Program-made: the position numbers and the translations under genes
The notes under the pieces: generated by a model
What the model saw: the letters and a program-made list of their open reading frames with translations, nothing else
Told to the model about the DNA's origin: nothing
The model's database searches: none
Shown here: one piece after another, positions 30,598 through 42,020 of the stretch
Layout: every line of letters starts with the position of its first letter
How positions within the stretch are numbered: the stretch's first letter is position 1
NCBI GenBank assembly: GCA_963971405.1
Contig: OZ020488.1
Coordinates: 45,180,888 to 45,244,887 of the forward strand
Reading direction: 5' to 3'
DNA length: 64,000 bases
DNA from: Psococerastis gibbosa
Lineage: Eukaryota; Arthropoda; Insecta; Psocodea; Psocidae

Positions 30598-32039
30598 CAG
30601 ATAGATATTTCACAGATTGATAGTTAGAAAGACAGATTGTTCGATAGATAGATTATTTTGGGATGGAATAAAATTTCGTTTCTGTAGAAGCTATATTTTG
30701 GCTCCAAAATCTAACAACTAAGTTTGGCACCCATTCGCACATGCATACGCCCCTATGTTTACCCATTTTTACGGTACCTTAGATATGAAGACTAGGTCTA
30801 TCTTAGTAATACCAAATAATGTATAATGTACCGCATACCTAGTTTTATTATTTAATTATTATTCTATAATTAATATTAACATCTTATAATACCAACCTAG
30901 CAACTAAGACAGAACCCAACACGGGCCACATGGCCTATAGGGTTCATTTTCTAATATGTATATTTTGTATTGTATTCTTAATTTTGAATATATTGATTGA
31001 TTGATTGATTGAATACAGCAGTACAGTAGAGGACTTTTTCATACACTATATTTTTAATTTTTGTTGTTATAATTATTTTACTATGAGTTTTATAATTTAC
31101 AGAACTAAAAACATGGATAGTAAGCGATGATGAAGAATTGATCCACTAACAAACAGTGGGTAAATAACAACCCCGAAACCCCCGCGGTGCGGGGGGGGGG
31201 GGAGAGAACAGCATTGCTGGGGGTGCACTTCGGCTCACAGTTCCAGGTTTGTGGTAAAAAAAAATTATAGCTGAAATGAAATCATGCCAGTATTTCAGTC
31301 TTATCCTTGTTACAACTCAAGATGTATCTGAAATTGATCAACTTTCTGTTGTCCTGAGGAATGTTTTATTAAAAGTTGAAGATAATTACATGCTGCTTTT
31401 GCTGTAACTTTGTTCTAGTAGCCTACGTTTTCCATTATTGTTTTATTATTTATGCTTCATCTTCCCATTGCACTATTGACTATCACTCATTAAAAAAAAT
31501 GAAATAATGAGACACGGTAGGGCACACCAAAGGTCTTGCAGCAGGTGGGGGGGGGGCAGCTGAACTTATTTTCGCCACTGCTAACAAATAAAAATAAAAC
31601 ACATTTTGTATATGGAATATTCAAAATTACAAATTGTATACGTTACATCAGGGGGTTGGTTTTCAAATGAACGGTTTTGGAAAATAGCAAGCGGTCAGAG
31701 AAAAACGATAATTCATAAAATGTGGTCATCGCGAGTGTCGCTGGACAATGCAGAATATGTATCGATTTCGAATTTTTTTGCCAGCATATTTTCAATTTGT
31801 CTTTATTTTGGGAAATGTATATCATCTGATGGCTACTTTGTGTTTCTATTGAATGGCACATTTCTCTGAAATGCTTTGGCACTTATAACTGGAAATCAGT
31901 ATTTAGTATAGCTAAAATATAGCTGATAAATTACAATAGATAGTAGGTAGGTAGGATAGACATGTGGCCCATTGTACTTCGCCTTGCCAACGACACCATC
32001 GGTTTTCTGACATGGTTGGTATTGTTTCCTAATGAATTT
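30598..32039 (+). other. Mostly featureless, possible LINE tail
   Basis: (TTGA)n at about 30991-31012 after an AT-rich 3'-end-like stretch resembles the tail of CR1/L2-type LINEs (weak). A G run of about 15 lies near 31189-31203. No gene. Confidence 0.4.
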
Positions 32040-32175
32040 CCAGTCATTGGCAAACTGGTTCAGTCCTAGATGTAAACCCACACGGACTATCCAGTGCTCA
32101 AGAGCAAGCTCAGACATGCTTATCATTGACATTGTGACAGGCGTCAGCTGGACTAAACCAAGTTTGGGAAAGAGC
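32040..32175 (+). repeat. Dispersed repeat H, copy 4
   Basis: TCATTGGCAAACTGGTTCAG, GTAAACCCACACGGAC, GAGCAAGCTCAGACATGC and CATTGACATTGTGACAGGCG match copies 2 and 6. Confidence 0.6.
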
Positions 32176-32484
32176 CAAATATTAATTAGGCCCTACAGTT
32201 GTGAACAAATTTAAATTTATTTTCATAATAATATTGTAATTTACGAATAGCCCCGTAAAAATATTGATAACAAAACATATAAAATAAAAATTGTCGAAAC
32301 GAAGGCTATTCAAATTTGTTTTGTTTACATTTTTAACCCCCAGATTAATTAAGTTAATAACACAATAACGCTAATAAACGCAAAACGCAGGTGTTGACAT
32401 ACAAATTTACTGCGAAAGTTTGAAGTTTTTAAACAATTTTCCATGTGTCTATTAGAACATCATGAGTAGAGGAAGAAGAACGCA
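32176..32484 (+). other. AT-rich, nothing recognised
   Basis: Short segments (TTGTTTTGTTTACATTTTTA) resemble the interior of MITE-F but no element ends are visible. Confidence 0.4.
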
Positions 32485-32504
32485 TTGATCCACAGTAAAA
32501 TACT

Positions 32505-32550
32505 TTAATAGTGACCGGTTTCGGATAAAATCCACCATCAGACTAACAAC
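32505..32550 (-). ncRNA. Hammerhead-ribozyme-like motif (Penelope-like fragment)
   Basis: On the reverse strand: stem I TAGT/ACTA, core CTGATGG (consensus CTGATGA, last A changed), stem II GGAT-TTT-ATCC, GAA, a palindromic stem III ACCGGT, and cleavage-site C. The order and the very short self-complementary stem III are those of hammerheads carried by Penelope-like retroelements. One core change probably weakens it. Confidence 0.45.
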
Positions 32551-32757
32551 ACATGAAAAAAGGCCAGCTTATATACTGTCTATTAGAACGATGAAATAAT
32601 TAAATTTCGTCGCATTGGCTAGTACGACTGTTACGTTGCCTATCAATAGCTTCAATTATTAATGATCTATATTCTAGGAGCATGTAACATAAAACCTAGC
32701 AAATAGTCTAAAACCATGTATAATCCTACTAAAACTCTATATTATGCTGGATGCTAA

Positions 32758-32908
32758 GGCGGCTATTCCATGTGTCAATATTCCGTCATTTGTGTATCAA
32801 TACTTGATGAGATTTATTTGTTATCTATTATAAATTAAATTATAATATGGTGGAGACTTATTATTGATGCATAAATGACGGAATATTGACAAGACTGGAA
32901 TAGCCGCC
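32758..32908. mobile_element. MITE-B copy 2 (Harbinger-like)
   Basis: 151 bp with ends GGCGGCTATTCCATGTGTC and the complement of GACTGGAATAGCCGCC, and clean TAA duplications at 32755-32757 and 32909-32911. AATATTCCGTCATTT is shared with copy 1. Confidence 0.85.
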
Positions 32909-33379
32909 TAAGACAATTGCAATTAAATTTTTTCACAATCCCATTAAATTTCTATCCAATATGAAAAAAAAAAGAACAAAAAAGGAAAATTAACCCCTCA
33001 AAAGAAGATCTATAGCCTGAAAAAGAGCGAGTTTATCCACTTGAGGCAATCTGAAGGATCGATTCCGCAAATAATGGAACGCAAACTTGAAAACCGCTGA
33101 TGTGAAATGTGAGAAATCCGAGTGCGGAAAAGGCTAGAAAATATTGAAACCTTGAAAATTTAAAATGGGGGGGAAAACTGGATTCCAGTGCCGTATTAAG
33201 GGGTCCAGCCCCCGTTTTACGCAATCTATTGGTAAAGGTTAATGGCAATGGTGTTATAGCTCTATTTTAAGGTTATTCAAATTGATAGCTCTAACTTAAA
33301 TTGAAAACAAAAATTAAAAAAAAAAAATTAGCAGAAGAACTAGACGTGACAGTAGTGGCCTCGCCGCCACAGTGTAAAT

Positions 33380-33690
33380 AGTATTTGACAAAGGGTTAGT
33401 TGGACTAAACATACATAGACTGCTTTCTTAATAGTCATTAGAGGTATGGGCCTCATAGTCATCGAACAATTAGACCAGAGCCTATTGTCAGGGTAAGGGG
33501 CGACGATTCTGGAGTGAGTGCTACTCCCACCATCAGGTTGAGAAGAAATGATGGTTTCTGGACGATTGACTGAAATATTTCTTCTATTCTACTCTGAATA
33601 ATTGAGGAAATCCGATCCCATTGAGTATTCGAACTACCGTTCTACCGATTGAAATGCAAGCTCTCTAACCCCTCGACCACGGTCCTCGCC
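33380..33690 (-). repeat. Penelope-like terminal repeat (family L), copy 2, decayed
   Basis: The reverse strand matches 42230-42510: AATTATTCAGAGTAGAA, CCTGATGGTGGGAGTAGCAC, CGTCGCC, and TAATTGTTCGATGACTATGA. The hammerhead core is damaged (CTGATGG; GAATCGTC in place of GAAACGTC), but GTCGCC keeps the G that pairs in stem I. Confidence 0.55.
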
Positions 33691-33920
33691 GTTTTACCGG
33701 CTACAATATACAGTAGATTTGGTCCCCCATTGCATCGCTTGAAAATGGTTTCATTTCAACTTTAGGAAAAGCTATTCACGAATTTATTAATAAAACCGAG
33801 AAGGAAGACATACCTGTTTTTTAATAATTTGACTGCGACTGCGCAACACCCATCAATGTTTTCATCTGTCACTCAGAGGAACGCGCCCAATGAATTGAAA
33901 TTTAGGCGAATAAAGTCTGA

Positions 33921-34303
33921 GGCGCCCATTCCACCGACCGGCTAGGGCTATTTACAAAAACGGTGACGTGGTTGCAGACATTCAAGACATAGGTGGCGTT
34001 TCCACCGACCTCGCATTGCAGAATGCAAATGACATTGACGGAAATTAGAAATTTCTTTTTATAGAAATCTATTAAAATGTTTGTACTTAACATATCCCAT
34101 GACGCCATTTTTTAATTTTAGTTTGTATGTTTGTGATTTTACTGTATGATCATTGATCAATTTTAATTATGGCATAGAGGAAAATAAACATTTCCGTCAA
34201 TTCTGCAATGGGAGGTCGGTGGAAACCCCGCCTAAGTCTTGATTGTCTGCTACCACGTCACTGTTTTTGTAAATAGCCCTAGCCGGTCGGTGGAATGGGC
34301 GCC
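33921..34303. mobile_element. MITE-A copy 2 (Harbinger-like)
   Basis: 383 bp, GGCGCCCATTCCACCGACC to GGTGGAATGGGCGCC, with internal inverted repeats as in the other two copies; flanks TGA and TAA. Confidence 0.85.
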
Positions 34304-35500
34304 TAAGGTGTCTAAGATATTTTGTACACCGCGAATAACCAATGTATGGCCGGGCCATACTGTATTCCTAACTGAGAGTTTTCAAGCGATAGTGAGAACC
34401 GCCCAAAGAATCGTTTAATGGGGAAAAGAGCTGGGGGTCTAACATTACAAAAGAATAAATTGACTGAAATTATTAAATGGTGTGTAATCTTGTACCGTAT
34501 ATCAGTAGGTGCAGCCGAAGTAGTACAGCAGAAATTAAAATAACGTTACTTTCAAGATCGTTTCCAGAAATTTTTTCGGGGGGAGGGGGATGTCCATCGG
34601 ACTTTTTTTTTCAAAATAAATGCTCAGTTCATGTGATTTTCTTTCAATGTATTTAAAAACCCATTCTGCTTATAGTGTACACAGCAAATATTTCGGGCCG
34701 ACCCGAGAGGGTTTTGTACGAAAAAAGGAGGAGGTACATAAATAGTCCAGCTCTTGGGGTCGTACTCATCCAAATTATATAGTGAGGCGTCAATGGACGT
34801 ATCGCGAACGCATTCAAAAGCTTCAGATCAACCCGAAAAACCTTTCTAGATACGGCTCTGTCGGATGCCACATGAATTTCACACTATTAAAATAAAAGTT
34901 ATTGTTCTATCCCAAACCGAAGGTTTCCTCAATGATTTTTATGACTTTCCTGTAGAGATTGATGTGAAAAAGCCACACATTTCTACTTTAACTCATGGGA
35001 GATTTCATTTCTTTTGACTTTTCCACCTTTCTAAGTTTTGATGCAGTGCTTTATCTTATCTTATGCTATTTTTCTATATACCTCATTCTAGAAAGTCGGG
35101 TTTTTACTAGTTTAATTTTTTTTAAGTAGACCTATGATACTAGGAGTGAAAATAAATAGTTCTGCGATGATCTGCAGGTATTGCAGGTCCAGGTGATGTA
35201 TTTCGGAATAGGCTACGCGCGCGCTAAGGGTGGCATATTTTTGATGCGAAAATTTTTTGTGGATAAATACTATAAAATACTGTAAATTATATGGGTATCT
35301 CCCAAAAAAATAAAGTTTTTACAACTAATTTTGAGTTATTAAAAAACTTCACTGCCTAGAGACAGCAAACACTTAAATATATATCCCTGAATAATAAATA
35401 TCCCTGAAAGGTCCAGTAGCTACATTTTCTTCATGTAACACATATTTCTTCGTGAATGGTACGATATTGTGCCTGATATGAGTGATTTTCGGTAAGCCTT
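34304..35500 (+). other. Nothing recognised
   Basis: Contains a G-rich run near 34578-34590. Short frames without support. Confidence 0.5.
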
Positions 35501-35642
35501 GGTGGAGGACCTCCAAGGACCCCCCAATCGACGCCACTGCTCTTGCTATGAGCTCTGATGTCCCAGGGGGTGGAGGACTCCCAAGGACCCCCAATCGACG
35601 CCGCTGCTCTGTGCTCTTGCTATGGCCTATGAGCTCTGATGA
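35501..35642 (+). repeat. Two tandem copies of a ~70-bp unit
   Basis: GGTGGAGGACCTCCAAGGAC ... ATGAGCTCTGATG is repeated at about 35569 with GGTGGAGGACTCCCAAGGAC; the second copy has an extra GCTCTGT/GGCCT. Confidence 0.8.
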
Positions 35643-36702
35643 AGTCAAGCACGTAGCGAGGATTTTATTTCGGGAGGGGTTAACTACCAGGGGGTCGGGG
35701 CGGGGGGTAGGTATGGAATACCCCCAGTAAAAAGACGGGTCGCCCCCCCCCCCCGGAAATTTTTTATGAATTTACATGCAAAAACACACACTTTCAGTGT
35801 TTTTAGAGAAAGAAAAAAATTACAGGTGAAACATAAAACTGAACAATGCAAGAATTTTTTCTTCTTTTTTTACATTTCGGGGGGGGGGGATTCAGCCCCC
35901 AAAGCCCCCTCCCTGGCTACGTGCCTGGATGAAGTATAGCCAACAAATTATAAAAAGTCCGTGTTGTTATTTTTAAAACGTGCTGGCGTCTGAAGCCACA
36001 AGAACTCCGATGTTGCTCGGTTGCTGTGAAGATGTCCGCTTCGGTGTCAGTCGTGGCCCAAGTTTGCCATTCGGCATTCGCAGACTTCACATGAACGTGG
36101 CAGTAGATCAGTCGGTAAAGTTCGCCGCAAACTACGACATACAGGAAATTATAGCATATTAATTCGTAAGTAAATTTTAATTGTTTGTGACGTTAGTACA
36201 ACAGGTCATGGGTACATCATGTTCTAGTTTTTTTTTCTTGCTTTAAACACTGTTGAAACAATTCTGATTTTATTTAGGCTAAATCTTTAAGATATTTGGA
36301 ATTGGTTTGGTGTTTTTCTCATCATGTTTCTGAGGCTTATTATTAGTTTAATTAGGCTATACAGCCTGTAGCGTTAAGTATGTATCGTTGCGTTGATCAG
36401 TGGAATATTGTGGTTTCTTATATGTTTAGTGAAAATGGTAAATATGTAGCCTATTTTATATGACTCTGAAGTTCCATTGTGATTGTCTTGTCTTTGCCGC
36501 GATGACGTTTTCAAGGGCATGGCAACAAAGAATTTGCAAACTTGTAATTTAATTAATTGTAATACGGGGGGAGGTAGGAAACCAAGCACAATATAAATTT
36601 ATTGACGACCCCCAACTTAAAGAGTATCAAAATTAAAAAAAAAAAAAATGGAAAAGTGCACTTTTGGTCGAAATTGAGATTATGGTGGCATTCTGTTCAG
36701 TT
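35643..36702 (+). other. G/C runs, no supported gene
   Basis: C run at 35746-35756 and G run at 35879-35889, with TGGCTACGTGCCTGG nearby. A 60-codon frame at 35980-36162 overlaps balanced-GC sequence and is followed by CGTAAGTAAA (donor-like), but there is no second exon to support it. Confidence 0.45.
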
Positions 36703-36835
36703 CGACTTCGATGGCCAGCTGGTAACGTGCTTGCTCTTGTGCGAGTCTTGACACGCCATGCGATCGGAGACGTGTCGTAACTCAACACGGATACATGCAT
36801 TAAATTGTTTGTATGCGATTAATCTTAAAAAAAAA
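36703..36835 (+). repeat. SINE-like family C, copy 5 (internal deletion)
   Basis: TCGACTTCGATGGCCAGCTGG to GATTAATCTT then an A tail; the ~30 bp containing GAGGCGACTGAAGAGG are deleted. Confidence 0.75.
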
Positions 36836-37027
36836 AACAAAAAAAAACGTAGTTTTATATAAACTAACAAAACCGGAGAAAAACAAGTTCGGTAAGGTTC
36901 TGCACAAATGGCGTGAGGAAAAACAGTCTGCAGGGGAATAAACGGCTATTTTAAACTTAGATTTCTGAAAAATCTACTTTTGATCACCTTTCCGGGTTTT
37001 CCCCTGACGTCTTCACATACTAGTATA

Positions 37028-37315
37028 GTAGTAGTAGTAGTAGTGTTCGTCGGGTTAATAACGACTTAGGCCTCATGTTTGGGCCCATAGAGCGACCCCG
37101 ACTTGACTGTCCTACGCCAGCCCATAGGACAGTGGACCTCCCGATTATAGTGGATTCCGAACCACTTGGGAAACACAGTGAAGTCACACGATTAGTTCTG
37201 AGGTGACTAGGACAAGTCCTACCATGTTTCCCTACCGGCACTGTGCACACGACCAAGTTATCTGCAGCTTTGAACCTGCTCTGGTCCGCTGGATTCAACT
37301 TGGTATGGCGGCCGA
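37028..37315 (-). mobile_element. SINE D, full-length copy with 15-bp target duplication
   Basis: On the reverse strand the element runs TCGGCCGCCATACCAAG ... (ACT)n tail. It is flanked by a perfect 15-bp duplication TCACATACTAGTATA (37013-37027 and 37316-37330), the mark of LINE-machinery retroposition. A B-box-like T-arm hairpin AGTGG-TTCGGAAT-CCACT lies near the middle, suggesting a tRNA-derived ancestor. Non-coding. Confidence 0.9.
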
Positions 37316-37330
37316 TCACATACTAGTATA

Positions 37331-37921
37331 AGTGAAGAGGTTATTTTATATCAGGAGTCTCGAAAACCCTGGGGCGCCTACCATAGCCTATATCTTCATC
37401 ATACTGATGAATACTAACCATAACTACATCTTCATCAGTCCGCCATTCTTCACCCAATGCCTCTTCCCCTTTCCTGCTGCGCAGTCATTGAGGTACATAC
37501 ATTACATATTTTATATAATATATTTTCCGAGGCATAGTCGACTCAGGCCCGTACCCAACACCCAAGGGTGTGCCTATAGAGTGTGCCACAGGTTTGCTGG
37601 CAGAGTAGCCCTAGGGGGCTAAAGCTTGCCTGATATAAAGACGTGTTTCATTTCATTTCATAGAGGAAATATCTCCCCCCCCCCCAATGAAAAATATTAA
37701 ATTCCCATAAAAAATGTAGAGAAATTAAAAGTGTAGGTACATGTAGGCACAAGCACGTAGGCTAATCATTATTATTTTTGTTTAAAATGTTCCTTCGCAG
37801 CAGCCCTGCCGATAAAGTATACTTTACATAGGAAAGATTGGGAACAATGTCCATTTTGGCCCCCGCCTATGGGCTAAATAAATTCATGGGATCTGGTCTG
37901 CGTCCACTCATCGCTTCATCG
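37331..37921 (+). other. Possible retroposon tail, otherwise featureless
   Basis: GACGTGTTTCATTTCATTTC at 37641-37660 echoes the sequence after AATAAA at 11865. C run of about 11 at 37674-37684. Confidence 0.4.
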
Positions 37922-38310
37922 GTCCTTCGCAGTTGGTGATCCATAACGGTGTCTTCAAAGTATCTGAGCTTCTGACTATTGCCTTATGGCCTCAGAGGTG
38001 AAGACGCGAATATCACTAATCTGTACCTTCTTGTGGTGAAGATGGAGCACGACGCACGTAGTGGCGACTGAACCGATAGAGGGCCGAGATTGAGCCTGGA
38101 TCAGCGAAAAAAGCAGTCTTTTCTGTACATGACACTCTTTTGTCCTGGGAAACTGGCCCCGAAGGCGGTGGAACTCAATGAAGAGTCAACGGCATAACGA
38201 TGCAGAAGGCAACGGGAAACCACTGTATTAAAATTCCTGAGTATAGTCGTCATGACTACGATTACCATAATGATCGCCAATAGAAGAGGCATTGGAAGAA
38301 GAAGAATTGT
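37922..38310 (+). repeat. Dispersed repeat I, copy 1
   Basis: Shares GAGGTGAAGACGCGAATATC, TTTCTGTACATGACACTC, CCCCGAAGGCGGTGG, GAAGAGTCAACGGCATAACG and GGCAACGGGAAACCACTG with the reverse strand of 53745-54310. Its last part, ATGATCGCCAATAGAAGAGG, recurs at 63925-63975. Class unknown. Confidence 0.65.
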
Positions 38311-38549
38311 GGCCAACGGTGATATATAGTGACCGTCACACGCTATATCTATCAAATTACAGAGAAGGATTTGATAGCTTTACATTCAATATTTCCTGTG
38401 AGTTAAGTGTGTTACAAGGGCAATACGACAAAGTGAATCGCAAAATTACATGTATCGGCAAAGTTCTGGAATAATTCCAGAAAATTCAGGCTCCATCCAG
38501 TCCAATGCAATGGAACGGGACTGCGCACCAATACCAGCTCATCCATCAT

Positions 38550-39010
38550 GGGGTTTTCCGAAAGTACCTGCTTTACCTACCACAGCCTACTACTTCCAAT
38601 TATCCTGTCCAGTGTTACGGCTCAAGGTTACAGCGGCCCAGCCTTGTCTATTGCGTGCAACGCACTAGTGTATAGTGTACGCGTTAGCTTAAGTAGCCTA
38701 GGGGTATGGGCTCTGACTGTCACCCTGAAAGGTTTTTAGTTCGAGTCCTACTTCTTCTGACTGTACAGCCCTTGATGTGGTTTGGCCTCTCGGCAACACT
38801 CCTCCAGTCATCTCAGTTTTGTACAACGCGCCACCATCTACTCCCAACTCGCGAAGGTCAGTTTCCAGCTCATTCTTCCAGCGTTTTCGACGACCTTGTC
38901 TATTGCGTGCAACATATAGTGTACGCATAAGCTTAAGTATCCTAGTGGTATGGACTCTGACTGTCACCTGAAAGGTTTTTAGTTCGAGTCCTACACATGT
39001 TGTATTTTAT
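38550..39010 (+). repeat. Tandem duplication of a composite unit
   Basis: Two copies of a roughly 240-bp block, each containing TTGTCTATTGCGTGCAAC, TATAGTGTACGC, AGCTTAAGTA.CCTAG, GGTATGG.CTCTGACTGTCAC and the B box TAGTTCGAGTCCTAC of the SINE G head. Between them the reverse strand carries a LINE-tail frame (GRRKRWKNELETDLRELGV at about 38790-38900). Confidence 0.6.
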
Positions 39011-39862
39011 CGCATGTTCCACTGGAAATGTGAAGCACACAACCCCTAATTGTGAACTTGTCAGTATAAGTATGTCTTATAGCTACATTGTGATGGTTCA
39101 GATCAGAGGCGTAACGCTTTAGAATGATGGCGGGGGCAAAAGTAAGTAGACCTTATGACGTCATCAGGCAGGATAAGGAAAAATTGAAAATATATGAGGA
39201 AAATAGTAGGGTTTTACGCATTGTAATAGTTGTAAAGTATAGCTGTAGATATTACAAAGCTAAAATAGGAATGCTTACATTCATATTGCTGCGAAGGGGA
39301 CCATACATTGCTCGAGGCTGGGGGGGGGGGGGGCAAGTTGGACCGTGCCCCCCCCCCCCACTTTACGACCCTGTTTCAGATTAGCACCAAAGTCATTGCT
39401 CTATTTAAGCAGACCTGTTGCATTTTTAACTCATATTTCGGAGGATATGTAGAGCATACTATTCCTAGTTGAGTAAAAGTAGGACTTTTTGCATTATGCA
39501 TTATGGTGGAAGCAGGTCCTGTCCTACAAATGGGCAGACTGGGGATTTGCCCAGGGTGCCAGTCGAAATGAAAAAAAAGCTCATACTTAAAAGGGGGGCC
39601 CAGCACGGGAACCATTCCTTTGGGATCCCCCCTTCACAATTGTAAAACTACCTTATTATTAATTGTACACTTATGTATTTAAATATACGATTTTCAATTT
39701 CATTTTTTTTTTAAAAGTAAAACCCCTGTTGTTCAATCCTTGTCAGAAGCCAGACGGTCGGCTGAAGTAGACGCTGTAATGGCTTTGAAGAAAGTACTGA
39801 CTTTTCTAAGAATGTCAAAAATTTTGCCGAATGAAAGGCAAGGACATATTTGTGTTAATCCT
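39011..39862 (+). other. One family E unit, otherwise featureless
   Basis: A single family E unit at about 39165-39300 (AAAATTGAAAATATATGAGG, GTAGGGTTTTACGCATTG). G run 39319-39331 and C run 39350-39359. The frame at 39124-39384 arises from these. Confidence 0.45.
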
Positions 39863-39974
39863 GCAGCCTGATCGAGGCGACTATAATACGGTATTTATTT
39901 AATCCCCTGGTAATAAAAATGTAAACTAGATAATTTTATAATGGAAAGTGCTATTCAAAATTTGTTTGTTTACA

Positions 39975-40288
39975 TAAACATAATAGTCTCCTTAGTAACT
40001 TTGTAAAACTTGCTGTCACTCATTGTTAAAATTTACTTCGTATAGTCTTACAATAAAATTAAATTAAAAACACAACCGGTTTCGGCTCACGCCATCGTCA
40101 AGTGCGATTGAAAAAAGGTAAACAAAAGGTATGCAAGCTAAAACAGCATACCTTTACCTTACCAACTAGCTTGCTTACCTATTGTTTACCTTTTTTCAAT
40201 CGCACTTGACGATGGCGTGAGCCGAAACCGGTTGTGTTTTTAATTTAATTTTATTGTAAGACTATACGAAGTAAATTTTAACAATGAG
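39975..40288. mobile_element. Nested insertion with 14-bp TSD and inverted arms, Penelope-like
   Basis: 314 bp inserted in MITE-F between duplicated TTTGTTTGTTTACA (39961-39974 and 40289-40302); the empty site is seen at 45444-45612. It contains a perfect inverted repeat of 105 bp per arm (40021-40125 and 40182-40286). The loop is itself nearly self-complementary, so almost all 266 bp could fold back. Each arm contains ACCGGTTTCGGCTCACGCC, a hammerhead-like motif. Penelope-like elements can carry inverted terminal repeats with hammerheads, which fits, but no coding remnant is present. Confidence 0.7.
40201..40237 (+). ncRNA. Hammerhead-like motif, right arm (mirror copy 40070-40106 on -)
   Basis: Stem I CAC/GTG, core TTGACGA (consensus CTGANGA; first base changed), stem II GGC-GTGA-GCC with a GNRA loop, GAA, palindromic stem III ACCGGT, cleavage-site T. 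The left arm holds an identical copy on the opposite strand, 40070-40106. Confidence 0.4.
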
Positions 40289-40360
40289 TTTGTTTGTTTA
40301 CAGTTATAATCCTAGGGTATTTATTTAACCCCGGTATTATAATCGCCTCGATCAGGCTGC

Positions 40361-41882
40361 TTATCTGCCTTTGACGTCTATTTTTTAGCATTGGTGTTTA
40401 CCCAAGTTAACTAAAGTATACCTTGAGAGTTTACAACTTATATGTACTTTGGTCGTATTTCTTACAATTTCCTTTCGCAACATTTTGTTTTAATCGGGTA
40501 GGGGGCGCTGGAAGACTTGCTGCCCAGGGTGGTGAAATCCCAAGGTCAGGGCCTGTACAGAAGAGCACAAAAGCTATTGCTAGATTCGGCGTAATGTGAG
40601 CAAGCGTGGTGCTATGGCTGGGCAAACCCGAGGAGTCTACCAAACTAAATACCGTACTAACAATCCTTTTAAGAATGCCCCTGAGCGGCAGCTGAGCCAC
40701 ACTATACCTCCGTCCTGCTTGCACACGCTACGTACAATATTCTCTCCCCTCTCTGTCTCTCGGTAAGAGGGTTGCTTCAGCAGCTGGTCTCTAGAATACA
40801 CGCTCTACTTCCCGGCTGAGACGCGCATTTGGTCCTAGCATTGCAGCAAGAAGGTGTCTCCATCAATGATGGTTTGGACAGGTTGTTGACCTGTTTACTT
40901 GGTTGGTTCCGAAATTAGAGGATAAAGAAAAAACTGGACTTGGCGGGATTCAAACCCTCGATCTGCCTTTATGCAATAAAGTAAGCTGTTTGTAATGCAA
41001 TTGTCCAATTGAGTGCTTGAATGAAAAATTGTCTAAAACAGACAGACCAATATACTACAACATACGAGTAGGGTATGGATGCATAACTGGCATGAATTAT
41101 CCGTAATTTCACCAAAAAATATTTTTTATTCAAAACTAAAAATAAGTTTGGGAAAGCGACCATCGGTTCTGTTACTTTATTAATCGCCTAAAGCATACCT
41201 GAAGTAATAATGTAAATAGGCTACAGTAATAATGACAATAATGACGAGGGGGATAGTAAACCTAGAAGCAGAAAATTTTCTCTCCATAAAATGAGCGTCC
41301 ATCACTTCGCTAATCCAGCAGGATTTAGAGCCATGTTAGCTGACTTCAAAATGCCCGGCAAAAGTGGTGATCCGTCTTAAGCCAGTCCAAAATAATAACG
41401 GCAAATAGAAAAGAGCGCTAGAAATTGGGGGTGAAGAGATTAAGATTTGTTACCAGGATGGCAGGGGCTGTCAGGAGGTTTCATTGTTAAGGGTTGCTCG
41501 AGGACCCCCCTTCCCATGCTTTGCTGGGCTCTTTGGTTCGCCCCCCCCCCCCTGAGGAGCCTGTCAGAAGGGTGACCTACTTCAGCCCCCTCCCCCCGTC
41601 TTCTCCGGTTACGTTGTTGAGTCAAGTGCCTGAGTACGCAAGTCACCCAATGTGGGGTCAGATTTTTGATTTAATTAGCAAGGAAATCGGACCCCCACCC
41701 TTCACAGTCCGTTTTTAACAATTAAACTGGAAATATTGGTCGTAGATCCGTCAATAACGTATAAGGCACCTGCTCATCATCATCAATTATTCATAATTTA
41801 ATTTTAAAAAATAATATTTTATCTAATAAAAAACTTTGCTTGGGAATGTGACCTGTTCGGGTTCTTACTCTATTTAAATTAG
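40361..41882 (+). other. Degenerate repeats, no gene
   Basis: A truncated family T tail at 40927-40957 (-) (GGACTTGGCGGGATTCAAAC). A weak family B relic near 41100-41200 (GGGAAAGCGACCATCGGTTC, AAGCATACCTGAAG). Another family B relic begins near 41826 and is interrupted by the SINE G copy at 41883. C run 41540-41550. Confidence 0.4.
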
Positions 41883-42020
41883 ATAAATATTGATTTTTTT
41901 GTTCTATTACTAAGCTAACCTAGCGGAGTTAGGGCTATATAAAGCCCCCTCTTACACTCAACAAGGATGGCCTGGGAGTTGGGACTGCTTTACTTGTCCT
42001 CCGAAGCATGGTCATTAACA
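41883..42020 (-). repeat. SINE G, 5'-truncated copy inside a family B relic
   Basis: The reverse strand matches SINE G from CCATGCTTCGGAGGACA through GCTTTATATAGCCCTAACTC to CAAAAAAATCAATATTTATC. Family B sequence stops before it (GAATGTGACCTGTTCGGG) and resumes after it (GTACCTGAAGTTAGAAAGC). Confidence 0.6.

Larger units (their letters stand above)
39863..40360. mobile_element. MITE-F copy 1, split by a nested insertion
   Basis: Ends GCAGCCTGATCGAGGCGA and its complement TCGCCTCGATCAGGCTGC. Without the nested insertion (39975-40288 plus one 14-bp duplication) it matches the 169-bp copy at 45444-45612 along its length. Confidence 0.85.

Noticed and set aside
35980-36162. Possible small exon followed by a donor-like CGTAAGTAAA
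   Set aside because: The frame closes before the donor, and there is no partner exon or protein family signal.
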